Positions 1-8,171 of a stretch of 64,000 nucleotides of DNA are shown in pieces. Source of the DNA: Lachnoclostridium sp. An76 (GTDB lineage: Bacteria > Bacillota > Clostridia > Lachnospirales > Lachnospiraceae); contig NZ_NFHL01000003.1 of the NCBI RefSeq assembly GCF_002161355.1, forward strand, positions 1-64,000, written 5' to 3'. Made by a program: the position numbers and the translations under genes. Numbering within the stretch: position 1 is the stretch's first letter; every line of letters begins with the position of its first letter. Below the pieces are notes generated by a model. That model ran no database searches and was not told the DNA's origin. It saw only the letters and a program-made list of their open reading frames with translations.

Positions 1-677
1 TCCTTTCTTTTGTGGGGTGTTACCCCCCCCCCCCCAATAATTTTTATATTTTCCTTGTTACTCATCTCTTTCCTTTCTGCCGGAACTCCTATATATGTCC
101 CCGGCTCCATAATATTCGTTACGACCACAGCCCCTGCTCCAACCATGCACTCTGAGCAGACAGAGAGATTATTACTCACACTTGCTCCGATTCCGATCCA
201 TGTTTTTTCCCCTATGTGTACTGTTCCGGCAATATGTGCTCCTACCGATACATGGACAAAATCTCCAATTTGATCATCATGTTCCACAACAGCTCCCGAA
301 TTAATGATACAATGTCTGCCAACAGCGGCATCTGCATTGATTACAGCATTGGCCATAATGACTGATCCCTCGCCGATTTTTACTCCCATATTTGAAATAA
401 CCGCTGACGGATGGATCACTGTGTACCATTGAACGCCGTCCATTTTTAATGCTATCTTTTCGCGGATTGATGCATTGCCAATCGCAATGATAAAATAATA
501 CTCTTGATATTCTTTAAAACATTCTACTTTCCCTAAAACAGGAAAACCAATAAATCTTCCAGGTAATTCGGGATTATCATCTAAAAAGCCGATTACTCGA
601 TCTCCTGATTGAATAATAACATCCGCAACCACTTTCCCATGGCCGCTTGCCCCAATTATAATAACTTCTTTCTGCAT
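1..677 (-). CDS. pglD: UDP-sugar N-acetyltransferase, PglD/NeuD family (3' end beyond window)
   Basis: The reading frame opens at an ATG at 677 and runs off the left edge. It starts with a Rossmann-like piece (GASGHGKVVADV, residues 9-20), followed from about residue 90 by a left-handed beta-helix of hexapeptide repeats. His133 in VEHDD matches the catalytic base of PglD. In the family this enzyme acetylates the 4-amino sugar made by PglE, giving UDP-di-N-acetylbacillosamine. It begins 11 bases after pglC, so it belongs to the same operon. Codon use is distinctly AT-rich compared with genes to its right. With 13 Gs in the tract near its end the frame stays open through IIGGGGVT; with 12 or 15 it would stop at about 218 residues, the normal family length. 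NeuD-type sialic acid acetylation is the alternative role. Confidence 0.85.
   Translation of the reverse strand, partial: MQKEVIIIGASGHGKVVADVIIQSGDRVIGFLDDNPELPGRFIGFPVLGKVECFKEYQEYYFIIAIGNASIREKIALKMDGVQWYTVIHPSAVISNMGVKIGEGSVIMANAVINADAAVGRHCIINSGAVVEHDDQIGDFVHVSVGAHIAGTVHIGEKTWIGIGASVSNNLSVCSECMVGAGAVVVTNIMEPGTYIGVPAERKEMSNKENIKIIGGGGVTPHKRK
23..35. repeat. 13-base homopolymer (C on plus, G on coding strand)
   Basis: Thirteen C residues in a row lie in the last codons of the acetyltransferase read on the minus strand. A change of one base toggles between a TAA stop directly after the glycine run and an open frame. Homopolymers of this length are classic slipped-strand sites, but sequencing error must also be considered. 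Confidence 0.9.
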
Positions 678-688
678 TATACGCTGCC

Positions 689-1447
689 TCACCGCTCTTC
701 CGCACTCCCCTTAAACTCTTCCATCGTCGCCGCCGTCTCCGAACTGATCCCCTCCCTCTTCAACACCGTCTTCACGGTCTGAAAAATGATCTTCCAGTCC
801 CCAAGAAACGACACATGATCCACATATTCCACGTCCAGGTCAAACTTCTCTTCCCATGAGATTGCATTTCGTCCGTGTACCTGTGCATATCCGGTAAATC
901 CCGGGCGCACCTCATGGCGTCTCGCCTGGTGTTCATTATACAGAGGCAGATATTTGACCAACAGGGGTCTCGGTCCCACTACTGACATATCTCCGTTTAA
1001 GATATTAAAAAGCTCCGGGAGCTCATCCAGACTTGTGGATCTGAGCATTTTCCCGAAAGAGGTAAGTCTGATCTCATCCGAGAGAAGATTTCCCTCACTG
1101 TCTTTTTCATCTGTCATTGTACGGAACTTGTATAAAGTAAACACTTTTCCGTCCAACCCCGGCCGTTCCTGCTTAAATAAGACCGGAGATCCCAGCCTCA
1201 GCCTGACCAGGAGCACCGTAACTGCCATCACCGGCGACAGCACGATAATTGCAGCCAGCGCGCAGCAGAAGTCCTGCGGGCGTTTAATATATTTTTCGTA
1301 AAATCCCTGTTTGTGTCCTTGTACTGCTGCCTGATCCGCCTCATCCGGTTTGGATACCTTCTTCTTTTTCCTGGCCGCATATGACACTGCCGTGATGCCC
1401 GCCGCTGCGGCCAGCATTACGGATACTGCTTTTTTCCATTTACTCAT
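689..1447 (-). CDS. pglC: Phosphoglycosyl transferase, PglC-like (undecaprenyl-phosphate sugar phosphotransferase)
   Basis: 252 residues. From residue 48 on it matches the small monotopic phosphoglycosyl transferases: a re-entrant membrane helix (about 60-85), [17 protein letters not shown] (95-111), the catalytic Asp-Glu pair D141-E142 in [11 protein letters not shown], and [11 protein letters not shown]. These enzymes move phospho-sugar from a UDP-sugar onto undecaprenyl phosphate at the inner membrane face and start glycan assembly. The match is closer to bacillosamine-specific PglC than to long WbaP proteins. Unusual is a ~47-residue N-terminal extension with its own hydrophobic helix (about 8-25) and a lysine-rich stretch, since typical PglC is about 200 residues. 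It starts one base after the pglE stop, which argues for coupled translation. Confidence 0.88.
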   Translation of the reverse strand: MSKWKKAVSVMLAAAAGITAVSYAARKKKKVSKPDEADQAAVQGHKQGFYEKYIKRPQDFCCALAAIIVLSPVMAVTVLLVRLRLGSPVLFKQERPGLDGKVFTLYKFRTMTDEKDSEGNLLSDEIRLTSFGKMLRSTSLDELPELFNILNGDMSVVGPRPLLVKYLPLYNEHQARRHEVRPGFTGYAQVHGRNAISWEEKFDLDVEYVDHVSFLGDWKIIFQTVKTVLKREGISSETAATMEEFKGSAEER

Positions 1448-1448
1448 T

Positions 1449-2708
1449 TTACCGGAAACATCCCTTCACGATCTCAATCACTTTCTCCTGCTTCTCCGCT
1501 GTCATCTTATTATCACTCGGCAGGCACAGTCCTCTCTGGAATATATCCATTCCCACATCCAACGGCTTACCGTCTTTTCCTTCTGCGCCGCCTTCGATAT
1601 AGGCATTGGTCACTGCCCTTCCATTGCCTTCCCTTGTGACGAACCCGTTCATCCGGTAGATTGGCTGCATGTGCATCGGTTTCCAGATGGGTCGCCCTTC
1701 TGCATTATATTTTGCCAGCGTCTCCAGTATTTCTGTCGGACAGGATTTTCCCGGCTCCGTGATATACAGGGCTTCCTGCTCTCCTCTCACCTGCCTGCAC
1801 ATTGCCTCCGGCTTAATCAGCATACAGCTCAGCCAGAAGTTTGGTTCGCTGCTTTCCCCGTCATAAGGATTCATCTTGACCGGAAGATCTTTAAATCCTT
1901 CTTTATATCTTTCATAAATCGCTTTTTTCTGCGCGATATGCTCTTCCAGATAGGGGAACTGCCCTCTTACCACTCCGGCGATCACATTGCTCATCCGGTA
2001 ATTGTAGCCCAGCTCTTCATGCTGATACCACGGTGCATTCTCTCTGGACTGGGTGGACCATTTTCTTACTTTGTCTGCCGCTCCTTTTTCATCCGTGAGC
2101 AGCATTCCCCCGGAAGATCCGGTGATGATCTTGTTCCCGTTGAAGGAAATACAATTGTACTTTCCGAATGTCCCTGTCTGTTTTCCTCTGTATACAGCTC
2201 CGAGTGATTCCGCCGCATCCTCAATGACCACCGCGCCATGCCTGTCGCATATTGCCTTCAGTTCGTCTATTTTCCCCGGTGTTCCGTAGAGATGGGCTAT
2301 GACCACGACCTTTACGTCAGGATAAATCTCAAACGCCTTCTCCAAAGCCGCGGGATCCATATTCCATGTATCATATTCAGTATCGATAAAGACCGGTACG
2401 CCGCCTTCATAGACAACCGGATTCACTGTCGCGTCAAATGTCATGTCTGAACAGAATACTTTATCTCCCGGCCGGACGCCTGCCAGTTTTACCGCCATGT
2501 GAAGGGCAGCTGTCCCTGCTGAAAGCGCCACAGCGTAGGCGCACCCGACCTTCCGGCATGCCATTTTTTCTGCTTCATTGATATTCTCGCCAACCGTTGA
2601 CATCCAGTTTGTATCAAATGCAGCTTTCATATATTCCATCTCCGGTCCGTGCATTGTGGGACTGGAAAGCCATATTTTATTTTCAAATGGTGTTATTTCT
2701 GTTTTCAA
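1449..2708 (-). CDS. pglE: PLP-dependent UDP-4-keto-sugar aminotransferase, DegT/DnrJ/EryC1/StrS family
   Basis: 419 residues of the DegT/DnrJ/EryC1/StrS fold. The PLP lysine is K193 in [14 protein letters not shown], preceded by the [11 protein letters not shown] motif that contacts the cofactor. The family converts a UDP-4-keto-6-deoxy sugar to the 4-amino sugar with glutamate as donor. Placed between a PglF-type dehydratase and PglC/PglD genes, it most likely makes UDP-4-amino-GlcNAc for bacillosamine. Length is slightly above the usual ~390; the extra residues sit in a loop near 280-340. It follows loaP by 65 bases in the same direction. Another amino sugar cannot be excluded from sequence alone. 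Confidence 0.87.
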   Translation of the reverse strand: MKTEITPFENKIWLSSPTMHGPEMEYMKAAFDTNWMSTVGENINEAEKMACRKVGCAYAVALSAGTAALHMAVKLAGVRPGDKVFCSDMTFDATVNPVVYEGGVPVFIDTEYDTWNMDPAALEKAFEIYPDVKVVVIAHLYGTPGKIDELKAICDRHGAVVIEDAAESLGAVYRGKQTGTFGKYNCISFNGNKIITGSSGGMLLTDEKGAADKVRKWSTQSRENAPWYQHEELGYNYRMSNVIAGVVRGQFPYLEEHIAQKKAIYERYKEGFKDLPVKMNPYDGESSEPNFWLSCMLIKPEAMCRQVRGEQEALYITEPGKSCPTEILETLAKYNAEGRPIWKPMHMQPIYRMNGFVTREGNGRAVTNAYIEGGAEGKDGKPLDVGMDIFQRGLCLPSDNKMTAEKQEKVIEIVKGCFR

Positions 2709-2773
2709 AACATATTACCTCTGTTTCTTCATTCCTTCTGTATTTCCCATAAAATAAGATCCCCCATGGACTC

Positions 2774-3313
2774 TTACTGTATTTTCTCTTTTATCTTTCC
2801 TTGCGTTGTCACCTTCGCCACAATCTCCAGCCCCACCTGTGTCTCAACCTTCCTCCCGAACATCTCGACTTCCAGATAAGCCCTTCTCTTATGCCGGTCC
2901 ACCTTCCTGATCATCCCTTCATGCCCTTTCAGCGGTCCGCTCGTGACAACTACCCTGTCATCCTCGATGATCCCTTCTGACATGGCGACGATCTGTTCCT
3001 CTTTCCCGAATTCCATCAGAAGATCAACCTCATCTTCTGCCAGCGGCACAACTTCCTTTCCCGTGCCTATCAGCTTCGTAAGGCCGATCACCTTTTTCAG
3101 GCAGTGATACAGCTGTTCCTCATCTTCGCTGACGAGGAATACATACCCGGGGAACAGGATCTTTCTCTCCTTATGCCATTCTCCCTGATACCGCTTCATC
3201 TGCTCGCAGTAGGGGATAAAACAGTGCTCCAGTATTTCTTTTTCTATCACTCTCTCACACTGCTGCCGGATTTCTTCCTCCATACCGGTCCGCACCTGTA
3301 TTACATACCACAT
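2774..3313 (-). CDS. loaP: NusG-family antiterminator, LoaP-like
   Basis: 179 residues from the ATG at 3313 (MWYVIQVRTG), preceded by AGGCAGGGA. A longer frame to 3355 exists but has no ribosome site and adds residues foreign to the family. The N-terminal NGN domain (about 1-105, with FPGYVFL) is followed by a KOW domain (VVVTSGPLKGHEGMIRKVD, about 120-145). Specialised NusG paralogues of this kind (LoaP, RfaH, UpxY) bind RNA polymerase at a particular nascent hairpin and let it pass terminators in long polysaccharide or secondary-metabolite operons. Its location inside a glycan operon between pglF and pglE fits LoaP. Housekeeping NusG is unlikely because that gene normally sits next to secE and rplK. 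Confidence 0.85.
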   Translation of the reverse strand: MWYVIQVRTGMEEEIRQQCERVIEKEILEHCFIPYCEQMKRYQGEWHKERKILFPGYVFLVSEDEEQLYHCLKKVIGLTKLIGTGKEVVPLAEDEVDLLMEFGKEEQIVAMSEGIIEDDRVVVTSGPLKGHEGMIRKVDRHKRRAYLEVEMFGRKVETQVGLEIVAKVTTQGKIKEKIQ

Positions 3314-3479
3314 ACCATCCCTGCCTCTGCAATGTTCTCCGCACTGTGTTTCCATTCAATCGAAATCGAAAAAGAGTATGCTTCGCCATTTTGGCTGCCA
3401 TCCGGCACCCAAATCCATGTCAGTCATGTCCCTTCTCAGGACCGGACGCGGCAAAGCGACGATCCGTCCCTCAAAGTTC

Positions 3480-5357
3480 TTATACCCGGAGATCCGGCTT
3501 ATACGTCGGCACGATCCCCGCTACGATCTCCTTGATCCTTCCATCCTCATGCCGGCTCTCTTCGTCCAGCTCATCTAGCTGTGCCTCAAACTTCTCATCA
3601 TCCATCTTGATCGGCTTCCCGATATGGATCAGCTCGTTCTCTGTATCCTGCATTCCTTCCTCGTCCATGAGCAGCTCCTCATACAGCTTCTCCCCCGGAC
3701 GCAGTCCCGTATATTCCACCATGATATCCACATCCGGCTCATACCCGGAGAGGCGGATCAGGTTTCTCGCCATATCATCGATCTTCACCGGATCCCCCAT
3801 ATCCAGGACGAAGATCTCGCCGCCCTTTGCATAGTAGGATGCCTGGAGCACCAGTGACACAGCCTCAGGTATGGTCATAAAATAACGGATGATATTCTTA
3901 TCCGTCACAGTCACCGGGCCGCCTGCCGCGATCTGCTTCTTAAAGAGCGGAATCACACTTCCATTACTCCCCAGTACGTTTCCGAATCGCACTGCTACAA
4001 AATCTGTCCCCGGGCACTTCCGGTTCATCATCTGCACGACCATCTCACACAGCCTCTTGGACGCTCCCATGATATTTGTGGGGTTTACTGCCTTATCCGT
4101 GGAGATGAGGACGAACTTTTTCACCCCGGCCGCCGCGGCTGCCTTGGCCGTCTTATATGTACCGATCACATTGTTCTTGATTGCCTCGTTCGGGCTGTCT
4201 TCCATCAGAGGCACATGCTTGTGCGCCGCCGCGTGGAAGACTACATCCGGGTGGTATGTCTGCATGATCCAGTTGATCCGGTTTGTATTTCTTACTGACC
4301 CGATGCGCACATCCAGGTTCAGTTTATCGCCATATCTTCTGACCAGCTCCTGCTGGATGTCATAGGCATTATTCTCATAGATATCAAAGATCACAAGCTT
4401 ACCCGGCTGTGCCCCGGCAATCTGACGGCACAGCTCGCTTCCGATCGAGCCGCCGCCCCCGGTGACGAGCACGGTCTTCCCTTTGATGGAATGAAGGATT
4501 TCTTCGTTATTTACTTTTACCTGCGCCCTGCCCAGGAGATCTGTGATCTCCACGTCCCGGAGAGTGCTCACACTGACTTCTCCGTTTATGAGCTGGTACA
4601 CGCCCGGCACGGTCTGCATCCTGCACCCGGTATCTTTGCAGAGATTCAGGATATCCTTCCTGTTTTTCCCGGTTGTCGCTGGTATCGCATATATGATACG
4701 GTTAATGTCGTACTTTTTGATCATATCCACAATATCATAACGGTTCCCCACGATCGGGATGCCTTCCAGCATCCTCCCCTTTTTATTCGGGTTATCGTCT
4801 ATGATGCAGCACACTTTTACATCCGTTTGATTCGAATTGATCAGTTCTTTGATCAAAGTCTGTCCCGCCTGTCCGGCGCCAATGACCATGACACGGTCCT
4901 GCGTCTTACTGTGGTCCATTCCGCTGCGGTTGGCGTAAAACCGGAGCAGCCTGTACGAGAACCGGATCCCCGCTGTCAGGCAGAAGCTTATGATATAGCC
5001 CATCAGGTACCAGCTTGCCGGCATATGCAGATCCATGAACAAAGCGCCGCCCGCATACGCCAGGATCAGCAGGGCATATGCTGTCAGGATGGACCGCAGC
5101 TCCGCCACGCTGGCGAGGCGCCAGATACTGTGGTAAAGCCTGCATCCGTAAAATATCACGACTGTGACAATGATCCAGTACGGCATCGCCCACAGATAGC
5201 CCTGCAGGTACTGTCCCGGTACCTGCCACGGTCTGAGGTCAAACCGCAGCACAAGCGCCGCATAATAAGAAAATGCAATCGTCAGGACGTCTGCCAACAG
5301 AAGAAGAAGGGCTTTATGTATCCATTTCATGCCGGTTTCTCTTTTCCCCTCTCCCAT
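3480..5357 (-). CDS. pglF: Membrane-bound UDP-GlcNAc 4,6-dehydratase, PglF/CapD type
   Basis: 625 residues. Four N-terminal membrane helices (about 12-135) are followed by a Rossmann-like domain (VMVIGAGQAGQTL, 156-169) and a C-terminal SDR domain with the NAD-binding GGGGSIGSE (300-308). The catalytic set is T420-D421-K422, M430 and K434 in STDKAVNP...MGASKR, where Met replaces the usual SDR tyrosine as in PglF/FlaA1 dehydratases. The product would be UDP-4-keto-6-deoxy-GlcNAc, the substrate of the downstream PglE-type enzyme. The ATG overlaps the stop of the preceding 70-codon gene (TAATG), so it is probably translated by coupling. Campylobacter PglF is of similar length. Confidence 0.9.
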   Translation of the reverse strand: MGEGKRETGMKWIHKALLLLLADVLTIAFSYYAALVLRFDLRPWQVPGQYLQGYLWAMPYWIIVTVVIFYGCRLYHSIWRLASVAELRSILTAYALLILAYAGGALFMDLHMPASWYLMGYIISFCLTAGIRFSYRLLRFYANRSGMDHSKTQDRVMVIGAGQAGQTLIKELINSNQTDVKVCCIIDDNPNKKGRMLEGIPIVGNRYDIVDMIKKYDINRIIYAIPATTGKNRKDILNLCKDTGCRMQTVPGVYQLINGEVSVSTLRDVEITDLLGRAQVKVNNEEILHSIKGKTVLVTGGGGSIGSELCRQIAGAQPGKLVIFDIYENNAYDIQQELVRRYGDKLNLDVRIGSVRNTNRINWIMQTYHPDVVFHAAAHKHVPLMEDSPNEAIKNNVIGTYKTAKAAAAAGVKKFVLISTDKAVNPTNIMGASKRLCEMVVQMMNRKCPGTDFVAVRFGNVLGSNGSVIPLFKKQIAAGGPVTVTDKNIIRYFMTIPEAVSLVLQASYYAKGGEIFVLDMGDPVKIDDMARNLIRLSGYEPDVDIMVEYTGLRPGEKLYEELLMDEEGMQDTENELIHIGKPIKMDDEKFEAQLDELDEESRHEDGRIKEIVAGIVPTYKPDLRV

Positions 5358-5569
5358 TATACCCTTATCCTCCTGTGTCTGTATAAATAGATCGCCGCCC
5401 CGGCTGCAAGAGCCACAGCAGAAGCGATCACTGCATTGACCGGATCTACGGCAAGCGCCGCAGCCGGTGCCGCGTCCTGACTGATGACTTCCGCTGTATC
5501 AGCCGCATTCCCGCTCACAAGGCTCATACCAAACAGGTTTACGATATAATTAAGATATTCCATTCTCAT
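5357..5569 (-). CDS. Small single-pass membrane protein, unknown function
   Basis: 70 residues with no recognised family. A hydrophobic N-terminal stretch (about 5-20) is followed by an Ala/Asp-rich middle and a C-terminal membrane helix (about 44-62) ending in the basic tail RHRRIRV. This layout resembles the end of a sorting signal without any LPXTG-like motif. AAAGGAAG precedes two possible starts, ATG 5569 and ATG 5563. Its stop overlaps the pglF start by one base, so it may be a partner or assembly factor of the membrane dehydratase. That is inference from coupling only. Confidence 0.6.
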   Translation of the reverse strand: MRMEYLNYIVNLFGMSLVSGNAADTAEVISQDAAPAAALAVDPVNAVIASAVALAAGAAIYLYRHRRIRV

Positions 5570-5631
5570 TTATCTTCCTTTAAATAACTTTCTCAAAAAC
5601 GGTCCGCAGGACTTCCCATTTCCCACACAAA

Positions 5632-5657
5632 GGCGCGCCTATTCTCCCACGCGCGCC
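5632..5657 (-). terminator. GC-rich hairpin between sortase substrate and small membrane protein
   Basis: On the minus strand GGCGCGC (around 5657) and GCGCGCC (around 5632) form a 7-bp GC stem with a 12-base loop, followed by TTTGTG. The U tract is poor, so it may be a weak intra-operon terminator or only an RNA structure. It is noted because the operon encodes its own antiterminator. Confidence 0.3.
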
Positions 5658-5682
5658 CACTGTTGTCCATCTTATAAGCAAT

Positions 5683-6345
5683 CTACTCGTGTCTTGCTTT
5701 TCTGTATACCGCTGTCCCGGCAGCTCCCAGTACAACTGCAGCTCCGAGCCATGCAGCCCATCCGTACGTCATCCCGGTCTTCGGTGAGGTCCCGACCGAC
5801 GCATCCGCGCCGCCGCTCACTTTTCCGATCACAGCTACCGGTGAGAGGTCTTCGAAGATCACTGTCACTTCTTTATTTGTGTAATCTACATTCTCAGGCT
5901 CTACGATCTCCCATACACTCCTGCCCGTACTGTAATGGAGGAGTCCTACCTCAGATACATTCTCTGACAGCGCCGGCACAGACAGATTAACTTTATATTT
6001 ACCGCCTTCTACCTGTACGCCTCCGTTGATCGGGATCAGGTCAAAGAATTTTGTCAGCATGACCTTCCCTTCCAGGTCGTCCGCCAGCTCCGGGGCAAGG
6101 TCCGCCACGCTCTGGAGTGTCTCAGCCCCGGAATTCACTGCCTCGATCTTCGCCATCACTTCCGGTGCAGACGCAGCCAGATCCGGCAGCACGTCCGCGG
6201 ATGCCTCTTTCAGTTCGTACCATCCGACAGAATCTCCTACAAGTGTCATTTCTCCGGTCTTGCTCTCTCCTGCTGCAAATACTGCCACTGCCTGTGACAC
6301 GATAAGCGCTGCCGCAAGGATCGTGCCAAATAATTTCTTTCTCAT
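5683..6345 (-). CDS. Sortase-B-type surface protein with SPKTG sorting signal
   Basis: 220 residues. A signal peptide ends at about residue 25 (AVFAAGES). The mature part (about 30-180) has no obvious named domain. The C-terminus is a complete sorting signal: SPKTG at 187-191, a membrane helix (about 196-214) and the basic tail RKARHE. SPKTG is one of the motifs recognised by clostridial class B sortase (known for C. difficile SrtB). The sortase gene lies immediately upstream, separated by 39 bases, so it is the likely dedicated substrate. A good ribosome site (AAGGAAGGGA) precedes the ATG. The function of the exposed domain is unknown. Confidence 0.8.
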   Translation of the reverse strand: MRKKLFGTILAAALIVSQAVAVFAAGESKTGEMTLVGDSVGWYELKEASADVLPDLAASAPEVMAKIEAVNSGAETLQSVADLAPELADDLEGKVMLTKFFDLIPINGGVQVEGGKYKVNLSVPALSENVSEVGLLHYSTGRSVWEIVEPENVDYTNKEVTVIFEDLSPVAVIGKVSGGADASVGTSPKTGMTYGWAAWLGAAVVLGAAGTAVYRKARHE

Positions 6346-6384
6346 ATCGTCCCTTCCTTTCTTTAAACTGCTCTTAATGCTTTT

Positions 6385-7140
6385 TTATTGTTCTATTGAT
6401 ATCAGTACGGCCTGCACAAGATAACGCCTGTCCGCCTGGTTACCATAGCATGTTGACAATGTGATAATCTTATCCTCGTCTGTGACTGCCTGTCCGGTAT
6501 CGATACAGGCGCCCATCTCCCGGATCGAAAAAACGGAATCCAGATACTGACGGTAGATTTCTTTATCATCAAAATCAAAACTCTGCATGAGATGTCTGTC
6601 GTCATACAGGTATGCTGCAAATATCCTGTAATGCCGTATCGCGTCCGGCGTATAGACCAGCACTTCTCTGTTCGCGTCAAAGAAGCTCCTGTCCTGATAT
6701 TTCAGGAGATTCTGGAACATACTTCCGTTCGCCATGTCATGCCCGTAGATCACGGTATTCGGATCTTCAAAGTCCCGGCTGTTATAGGTTTCCGTATAGA
6801 TCGATCCTTCCGGGCTTACTTCGCCGTCGATCGTGTGTGTCAGATAATATGTATTATCCGTCTCACTCTGTACAATGGGATAATCGACCGCCGTCCCCGG
6901 TATTGTGATCCATGCGTAGATATCCGGATTTTTCGACTGCAGCGCGGCGAAATCGATCGGGATCTCGACGCCGCTGTCTTCGGGCTTTTCTTTTGGGACT
7001 CCCGTCCCCACCTCTGCCCTTAGGGCGCTGTAACCGTCCCCGGCATTCTTCTCTTTCAGGTACTGCCGGATCCCGACCCCTGCGCACACGGCTGCGGCGA
7101 GGAAAATAAGGATGCTCACCGCGAGATATTTCTTTTTCAC
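6385..7140 (-). CDS. srtB: Class B sortase
   Basis: 251 residues. A single N-terminal membrane anchor (about 5-24) is followed by the sortase beta-barrel: IPGTAVDYPIVQ (80-91), catalytic His134 in YGHDM, catalytic Cys231 in TLSTC and Arg239 in RRYLVQAVL. Class B sortases cleave a sorting motif and attach the protein to the peptidoglycan cross-bridge. Translation starts at a GTG whose GTGA overlaps the stop of the LCP gene. The neighbouring gene carries the SPKTG substrate, so the pair forms a small anchoring unit within the glycan operon. Confidence 0.92.
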   Translation of the reverse strand: MKKKYLAVSILIFLAAAVCAGVGIRQYLKEKNAGDGYSALRAEVGTGVPKEKPEDSGVEIPIDFAALQSKNPDIYAWITIPGTAVDYPIVQSETDNTYYLTHTIDGEVSPEGSIYTETYNSRDFEDPNTVIYGHDMANGSMFQNLLKYQDRSFFDANREVLVYTPDAIRHYRIFAAYLYDDRHLMQSFDFDDKEIYRQYLDSVFSIREMGACIDTGQAVTDEDKIITLSTCYGNQADRRYLVQAVLISIEQ

Positions 7141-8171
7141 GGCTTCTCACCTCTTCCGCCGCTCTCTGTTTCTCTGTAAAATGTCTCCAGGATTTTCTCA
7201 TAGAGCGCATCATCATCCACATGATACTCATCATAGGATTTTCCCTGCACTCCCTCTCCCGGCACTGTCCAGTTCTCTGTCACGCTCCCTGCCGCGGCGC
7301 TCTCCATCAATTTGACGAATTCGTCATTCCCCATGCTGGTGACCATATACGGTTCCAGCGCCATATAGAGCTCCGCCGCAAACGCGGTCCCGTCCGCAGC
7401 TTTTTTCTGCGCCGCTTCCCCGAACGCACGGATGTATTCCTTCTGCCGCTCTGTGCGGGCAAGCGCGCTCTGCGGGGTTGATGTATCTCTGTATCTCACA
7501 AACAGCTCTGTATTTTCTTTGTCTAATGTCACCTGAGCCCCTTCTGAGAACTCAGGGTACGCTTCTTCCATACTGTCATTAGGGACTGTGACTGTTACTG
7601 TCCCCACACTCTCCGTAAGCACCGGGATGCCGTCAAGGTTCACAGCGCAGTATCCCTGGATAGGCAGTCCGTACAGAAGATCTGACACTGCCTCCTCGGT
7701 CAGCCGGCAGCTCTCATGCCCTCCGTCTCCATACGCGTAGGAAAGGCTGATATGGTCTTCTGACTTCCCCAGGCTCTCTCCGCCCGGGCCGAATGCCTCG
7801 ACCTCAGTCATGGTATCCCTTGGGATGGTGACCACGCTGACCGTCTTCTCTACCCGGTCCCATGAGAGCAGGTACAGGGCATCCGCCTGTCCTGCGTCTG
7901 CCTGCCCGACGGAAGTTTCTGCCTTTTCTCTTGTATCTATCCCCAGCAAAAGATAATTGCTCAGGTGGTCATTATACTGGTATTCTTTTCCTTCCCAGAT
8001 CACTGTCCCGGCGTCAGGAGTATCTGCATCTGCATTCCCGCCGGTCTCCTGCGCCTGCTCTCCCGGCCGCACTGTCCTGAAAACGAGAAATCCCACCGCC
8101 AGTGCTGCTGCCGCTGCCACGCACACCGGGATCAGCCACAGTTTCTTTTTCCGCTTTTTTCTTCCAGTCAT
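7137..8171 (-). CDS. LytR-CpsA-Psr (LCP) family glycopolymer ligase
   Basis: 344 residues. A basic cytoplasmic start and one membrane helix (about 11-31) precede an extracellular LCP domain with YLLLGIDTR (73-81), DALYLLSWD, and VVTIPRDT (113-120), whose Arg/Asp residues bind the pyrophosphate of the lipid-linked donor. LCP proteins transfer undecaprenyl-linked glycopolymers onto peptidoglycan. The linker at 40-55 is Asp/Ala/Gly-rich. The gene starts right at the end of cpsD (8172) and overlaps srtB by 4 bases. In this operon it would attach the glycan started by PglC. Confidence 0.88.
   Translation of the reverse strand: MTGRKKRKKKLWLIPVCVAAAAALAVGFLVFRTVRPGEQAQETGGNADADTPDAGTVIWEGKEYQYNDHLSNYLLLGIDTREKAETSVGQADAGQADALYLLSWDRVEKTVSVVTIPRDTMTEVEAFGPGGESLGKSEDHISLSYAYGDGGHESCRLTEEAVSDLLYGLPIQGYCAVNLDGIPVLTESVGTVTVTVPNDSMEEAYPEFSEGAQVTLDKENTELFVRYRDTSTPQSALARTERQKEYIRAFGEAAQKKAADGTAFAAELYMALEPYMVTSMGNDEFVKLMESAAAGSVTENWTVPGEGVQGKSYDEYHVDDDALYEKILETFYRETESGGRGEKP

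Noticed and set aside
3314-3355. Longer N-terminus for LoaP
   Set aside because: No ribosome site and residues foreign to NusG proteins; MWYVIQV at 3313 is the family start.
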